Origin: Oceanicoccus sagamiensis
GTDB lineage: Bacteria > Pseudomonadota > Gammaproteobacteria > Pseudomonadales > Dasaniaceae
Length of the DNA stretch: 64,000 nucleotides
Direction of reading: 5' to 3'
NCBI RefSeq assembly: GCF_002117105.1
Contig: NZ_CP019343.1
Span: 1,984,001 to 2,048,000 of the forward strand
Position 1 is the stretch's first letter, and each line of letters starts with the position of its first letter. A program made the translations under genes and the position numbers. The notes under the pieces were generated by a model. The model saw only the letters and a program-made list of their open reading frames with translations. It was not told the origin of the DNA and ran no database searches. Positions 60,048-64,000 of this stretch are shown here, one piece after another.

Positions 60048-61883
60048 TTAATCCAATGCAAAGCCTTGAGGGGGTTGGGGGGTTTCAGTGTGGTCTTTTT
60101 TATCGAGTAAAAAGTTTCCCAGCAATAAATAATCCATCTCGGTATGGATAAAACAGTGCCAGGCATCCTCGGGGGTGCAGACAATCGGTTCTCCTCGCAC
60201 ATTAAAGGAGGTGTTGATCAACGTGGCACAGCCGGTTAATTGTTCAAAGCAGGTTAATAGTTGATGGTATTGGGGGTTGCTGGTTTTACTAACCGTCTGT
60301 ACCCGCGCGGAATAGTCAATATGGGTGACCGCAGGGATGCTTGAACGCTGGCAGCTTAATTTGTCCAGACCGTTTTGCTCTGCCATCGCCTGTTCGCTGC
60401 CAGCAACTCTCAGCGTGTCTTTGACCGGGCTGCTTATCAACATATAAGGGCTGGGTTGCGACATATGAAAATACTGATCTGCTTGTTCTTCCAGTACAGA
60501 GGGGGCAAAGGGGCGAAAAGACTCCCGGTACTTTATCTTTAAATTCAGTTTGCTCTGCATCTCCGGTTTTCTTGGGTCGGCAAGAATAGAGCGGTTGCCT
60601 AAGGCTCTGGGGCCAAACTCCATCCGGCCCTGAAACCAGCCGATAATATTGCCCTCAGCTAAACGTCTGGCGGTCTCTGTATAAAGCGTTTGCTGATCGA
60701 GTGGTTGATAAGGGATCTGATGCTTGTCCAGAAAGCCCTTAATCTCCGCTGAGGAATAATCCGGGCCAAGGTAAGTGCCCGCCATACCGTCCTTGTGATC
60801 ACTGGTGCGAGGTGCATCATAATATTGATGCCATGCCGCCAGCGCTGCGCCGATGGCGCCACCGGCATCCCCCGCGGCAGGTTGCACCCATACGTCGTCA
60901 AATATTCCCGCGGCCGCCAGTTTGCCATTGGCAGTGCAGTTTAGGGCTACACCGCCAGCCAAACATAAATAGCGGGCGCCGGTTTCCTGCTTAATAGTGT
61001 TTGCCAGTGCCAGTACAATCTCTTCCGTTACCGCCTGTATCGATGCGGCTAAATTCAGTTCGCGCTCCGTGATGGGTGATTCGGCGACCCGAGGTGGCCC
61101 ATCAAATAGCTGGTCAAAGGCCTTATGGGTCATTTTGTCGCCAATACAATAATCAAAGTACTTCAGGTTCAGTTGGAAACTGCCATCCGCTTTAATATCT
61201 ACCAGCTTTTCTTTGATCAGTTCTTGATACACCGGCTTGCCATAGGGCGCCAGCCCCATCAACTTATACTCGCCAGAGTTAACCTTAAAGCCGCAAAAAT
61301 ACGTAAACGCGGAATACAGCAAACCCAGCGAATGGGGGAAATTGATTTGCCAGAGTGGTGTCAGTTTATTGCCGTCCCCCAACCATGCCGAGGTAGTGGC
61401 CCATTCGCCTACGCCATCCATACATAACACGGCCGCTTGCTGAAAGGGGCTGGGATAAAAAGCCGAAGCCGCATGGGACTGGTGGTGCTCAGTAAATAAA
61501 AGGCGTGGCAGCTGTTCGCTGTTATCAAGCGCTGAGAGTTGCTTGAGCAATTGGGGCTTTAGCAGCAACTTCTCTTTTAACCAGATCGGCATACTGCGAA
61601 TAAAGGAACTCAACCCTCTTGGGGCAAAACTTAGATACGTTTCTAACAGCCGGTCAAAGGTGAGAAAGGGCTTATCATAGAAGACCACGGCATCCACTTG
61701 TTGCAGGCTTAGGCCGGCCTGGTCCAGGCAAAACCGAATAGCCTGCTCAGGGAAGGCGGGGTCGTGTTTGATACGGCTAAAACGCTCTTCCTGGGCCGCA
61801 GCCAGAATAACGCCATTATCGATCAGGGCGGCGGCACTGTCGTGGTAAAAGGCCGATATCCCCAGAATAGTTTTGTTTTTCAT
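60048..61883 (-). CDS. NodU/CmcH-family carbamoyltransferase
   Basis: A 611-residue enzyme. The N-terminal Kae1/TsaD-like domain has ILGISAFYHDSAAALIDNG and TEHHQSHAASAFYPSPF with the metal-binding histidines. YLCLAGGVALNCTANGKL lies in the second half of the fold. The C-terminal YrdC-like carbamoyl-AMP domain contains WFQGRMEFGPRALGNRSILADPR and INTSFNVRGEPIVCTP. It transfers a carbamoyl group from carbamoyl phosphate to a hydroxyl on a sugar or other product. Gene order with SxtJ, DUF5989 and an SGNH hydrolase suggests modification of a surface glycan. The acceptor is unknown. Confidence 0.92.
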   Translation of the reverse strand: MKNKTILGISAFYHDSAAALIDNGVILAAAQEERFSRIKHDPAFPEQAIRFCLDQAGLSLQQVDAVVFYDKPFLTFDRLLETYLSFAPRGLSSFIRSMPIWLKEKLLLKPQLLKQLSALDNSEQLPRLLFTEHHQSHAASAFYPSPFQQAAVLCMDGVGEWATTSAWLGDGNKLTPLWQINFPHSLGLLYSAFTYFCGFKVNSGEYKLMGLAPYGKPVYQELIKEKLVDIKADGSFQLNLKYFDYCIGDKMTHKAFDQLFDGPPRVAESPITERELNLAASIQAVTEEIVLALANTIKQETGARYLCLAGGVALNCTANGKLAAAGIFDDVWVQPAAGDAGGAIGAALAAWHQYYDAPRTSDHKDGMAGTYLGPDYSSAEIKGFLDKHQIPYQPLDQQTLYTETARRLAEGNIIGWFQGRMEFGPRALGNRSILADPRKPEMQSKLNLKIKYRESFRPFAPSVLEEQADQYFHMSQPSPYMLISSPVKDTLRVAGSEQAMAEQNGLDKLSCQRSSIPAVTHIDYSARVQTVSKTSNPQYHQLLTCFEQLTGCATLINTSFNVRGEPIVCTPEDAWHCFIHTEMDYLLLGNFLLDKKDHTETPQPPQGFALD

Positions 61884-62052
61884 TGCGGTTATTGTATGCC
61901 AATAATGGCCATATCACCCTCAAAAATCGGAAAATTACCCTAACCACACCTAACAGCACCTTTTATTACGCCTGTGGCTTGCGTACAATGCTAGCCTTCC
62001 TGCCGATACCTCTTTGGCATGGAGAAACGGAAACAGCTTAAGAGCTTAAATA

Positions 62053-62130
62053 ATGAACATAAAAAACAGACAACTACTGCTAGCCAAGGCCAGCACCAAT
62101 ATGCGCGAGATCACGCGCTGGCGATGGTAG
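62053..62130 (+). CDS. trpL: trp operon leader peptide with tandem Trp codons
   Basis: A 25-codon frame (MNIKNRQLLLAKASTNMREI, then TRWRW) ends with two tryptophan codons separated by one arginine just before the stop. This is the hallmark of a ribosome-mediated attenuator. It lies 77 bases ahead of trpE. No other Trp codon occurs in the peptide. Low charged tRNA-Trp would stall ribosomes here and favour readthrough into trpE. Confidence 0.75.
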   Translation: MNIKNRQLLLAKASTNMREITRWRW

Positions 62131-62178
62131 CTCCCCCAATGGTGCTCTTTACCAGAACACCCGCTGTCTGATTTTTTA
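62125..62178 (+). promoter_or_regulatory. Putative trp attenuator hairpins
   Basis: TGGTA overlapping the leader stop can pair with TACCA (62150-62154), while GGTGCTCT (62141-62148) can pair with AGAACACC (62154-62161, one mismatch). The second hairpin is followed by CGCTGTCTGATTTTTT, whose T run would serve as a terminator tail. The pairings are mutually exclusive, as in attenuation, but the T tract is about ten bases from the stem, so details are uncertain. Confidence 0.5.
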
Positions 62179-62207
62179 CTGTTAACCGTTTTCTCTAAGG
62201 ACTACAC

Positions 62208-63698
62208 ATGGATACCCAATTATTTGCCGAACTGGCAGCCCAGAACTACAACCGTATACCGGTTGCGCGTGAAGTGCTGGCAGATCTCGATACTCCTTTA
62301 AGCAGCTATCTGAAACTGGCCGACGGCCCCTATTCCTATTTCTTTGAATCGGTACAGGGTGGTGAGAAATGGGGCCGTTACTCCATTATCGGTTTGCCTT
62401 CGCGCACGATACTCAAAATAGATGGCTTTAAAGCCGAAATCACCACAGACGGTGAGCTGGTGGAAACCCATGATCTTGAAGACCCGTTGGCCTTTGTTGA
62501 AGAGTTTCAAAGCCGTTATCGCGTACCTGAAATATCGGAAATGCCAGCCTTCCACGGCGGTCTTGTCGGTTACTTTGGTTATGACACCGTGCGCTATGTT
62601 GAGAAACGCCTAAAAGACAGTGCACCGGATGATGTCATCGGCACTCCTGATATTTTATTAATGGTCTCCGATGAAGTACTGGTATTTGATAATCTGTCGG
62701 GCACGATCAAGCTAATTGTCCATGCCGACCCTGCTGAAGATAACGCTTTGGAAAAAGCGCAGCAGCGTTTACAGCAATTGGCTGAGCGTTTACCCCAGGC
62801 TATTCCGGTATTGCCTGAGTTGGATTTGCAAAATACTGACGCCACCATTGGCGAAGGTGATTTTGTCTCCAGCTTTGGTGAGGATAATTTTAAAGAGGCC
62901 GTTGATACCATTAAGGAGTATGTTTTAGCAGGGGATACCATGCAAGTGGTTGTTTCCCAGCGCTTATCCATTCCTTTTACCGCCGAGCCGATTAATCTTT
63001 ACCGGGCACTGCGCAATCTAAACCCTTCACCGTATATGTACTTCCTTAACCTTGATGATTTTCATATCGTGGGTTCATCGCCAGAAATTTTGGCACGCTT
63101 GGAAGATAATAAAGTCTATGTTAGACCCATCGCCGGTACTCGCCGCCGTGGCCATGATGAAGCCGAAGATATTGCGCTGGAAAAAGAACTGCTGGATGAC
63201 CCCAAAGAAATTGCCGAGCATTTAATGCTAATTGATTTGGGGCGTAACGATGCTGGCCGTGTATCAGAAATTGGCACAGTAGAGTTAACCGACAAAATGA
63301 TTGTTGAGCGTTACTCCCATGTAATGCATATCGTGTCCAATGTCACCGGCACCTTAAAAGAAGGCAAAACCGCCATGGATGTTTTGCGTGCTACCTTGCC
63401 GGCAGGAACATTAAGTGGCGCGCCAAAAATTCGCGCTATGGAAATTATCGATGAACTGGAACCGGTAAAGCGCGGTGTCTATGGCGGCGCGGTAGGCTAT
63501 CTGTCATGGCATGGCAATATGGATACCGCTATCGCTATCCGTACTGCAGTCATTAAAGACCAGCAACTACATGTTCAGGCCGGTGCCGGTGTCGTGGCCG
63601 ACTCACAGCCGCGTTTAGAGTGGAAAGAAACCATGAATAAAGCCCGAGCGATATTTACCGCGGCCGCAATGGTGCAGAAAAAAGGGGGAGCCGCCTAA
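62208..63698 (+). CDS. trpE: Anthranilate synthase component I
   Basis: A 496-residue chorismate-utilising enzyme that makes anthranilate with ammonia supplied by TrpG. The N-terminal half has the tryptophan-binding [29 protein letters not shown] (feedback site LxxxS type). The catalytic half shows [61 protein letters not shown] and HIVSNVTG. The stop overlaps the trpG start (TAATG). Confidence 0.97.
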   Translation: MDTQLFAELAAQNYNRIPVAREVLADLDTPLSSYLKLADGPYSYFFESVQGGEKWGRYSIIGLPSRTILKIDGFKAEITTDGELVETHDLEDPLAFVEEFQSRYRVPEISEMPAFHGGLVGYFGYDTVRYVEKRLKDSAPDDVIGTPDILLMVSDEVLVFDNLSGTIKLIVHADPAEDNALEKAQQRLQQLAERLPQAIPVLPELDLQNTDATIGEGDFVSSFGEDNFKEAVDTIKEYVLAGDTMQVVVSQRLSIPFTAEPINLYRALRNLNPSPYMYFLNLDDFHIVGSSPEILARLEDNKVYVRPIAGTRRRGHDEAEDIALEKELLDDPKEIAEHLMLIDLGRNDAGRVSEIGTVELTDKMIVERYSHVMHIVSNVTGTLKEGKTAMDVLRATLPAGTLSGAPKIRAMEIIDELEPVKRGVYGGAVGYLSWHGNMDTAIAIRTAVIKDQQLHVQAGAGVVADSQPRLEWKETMNKARAIFTAAAMVQKKGGAA

Positions 63699-64000
63699 TG
63701 TTATTAATGATCGATAACTACGACTCCTTTACTTACAACGTAGTGCAGTACCTTGGTGAATTAAAAGCCGATGTAAAAGTGGTGCGCAACGATGAAATTA
63801 CCATTGATGAAATTGTGGCATTACAGCCCGAACGCATCGTTGTGTCGCCCGGCCCTTGTACACCCAATGAAGCGGGAGTCTCCATGGCCGTGATCGAACA
63901 CTTTGCCGGTAAATTACCGGTGTTGGGTATTTGCTTGGGCCATCAAAGTATCGGCCAGGTGTTTGGTGGTAATATTGTTCGCGCCCGTCAGGTCATGCAT
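63698..64000 (+). CDS. trpG: Anthranilate synthase component II, N-terminal part (runs off window)
   Basis: The first 101 residues of a class I glutamine amidotransferase: [38 protein letters not shown] and [19 protein letters not shown], where the cysteine of GICLGHQ is the nucleophile. It provides ammonia from glutamine to TrpE. The ATG overlaps the trpE stop, so the subunits are translated together. The 3' end is beyond the window. Confidence 0.95.
   Translation, partial: MLLMIDNYDSFTYNVVQYLGELKADVKVVRNDEITIDEIVALQPERIVVSPGPCTPNEAGVSMAVIEHFAGKLPVLGICLGHQSIGQVFGGNIVRARQVMH

Overview
The window is a piece of a gammaproteobacterial chromosome. The right half (about 31.6-64 kb) keeps a Pseudomonas-like gene order: rpoD-dnaG-yqeY-rpsU / tsaD, folB-folK, cca, the spoVR-yeaH-prkA stress cluster, apaH-apaG-rsmA-pdxA-surA-lptD, amgK-murU, rpe-gph and trpE-trpG. 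The left half carries many outer-membrane, periplasmic and PEP-CTERM-type surface proteins, as expected of a free-living, probably marine, heterotroph. The species cannot be named from the sequence alone.

Layout. 0-2.6 kb: end of a thiolase gene and an acyl-CoA ligase. 2.8-5.3 kb: porin, small phosphate-binding-like protein and an exported methyltransferase. 5.3-8.3 kb: rsuA, a periplasmic solute-binding protein, a sugar isomerase-like protein and a small membrane protein. 8.6-12.4 kb: a gene remnant, a frameshifted AraC-type membrane regulator, a VPxxA-CTERM protein, an exported SurE-like phosphatase and a DUF4136 lipoprotein. 12.8-17.9 kb: DUF1302 and DUF1329 partners plus an amidohydrolase lipoprotein. 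18-19.1 kb: a DUF4214 protein.

19.3-29.8 kb is the most unusual part. An intact tRNA gene with anticodon CAU (27774-27850, minus strand) is followed on its 3' side by two exact 45-bp copies of its own 3' half (25492-25536 and 23764-23808) and one decayed copy (19326-19353). Each copy is followed by the same structured non-coding block of about 200-280 bp, and a second conserved block lies just before two of the junctions. Between the copies sit short cargo modules: csrA with a VPxxA-CTERM protein; a GEVED/PEP-CTERM protein; a response regulator, a PAS-like zinc protein and a TonB receptor. A decayed copy of the tRNA with its promoter lies at 29.7 kb, beyond a cupin-dioxygenase gene. No recombinase is present. 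I read this as a tandem array of small integrase-less elements inserted at a tRNA 3' end.

31.6-64 kb is mostly housekeeping backbone, with palindromic repeats around cysK/rpoD and panD/dnaG, panD placed inside the rpsU-dnaG-rpoD operon, a carbamoyltransferase-SxtJ-DUF5989-SGNH cluster between gph and trpE, and a trp leader peptide with two Trp codons ahead of trpE.

Four genes (AraC regulator, TPR-sulfotransferase, rsmA, lptD) are each broken by one missing base in a short homopolymer. As lptD is normally essential, base-calling errors in the source assembly are the simplest explanation.
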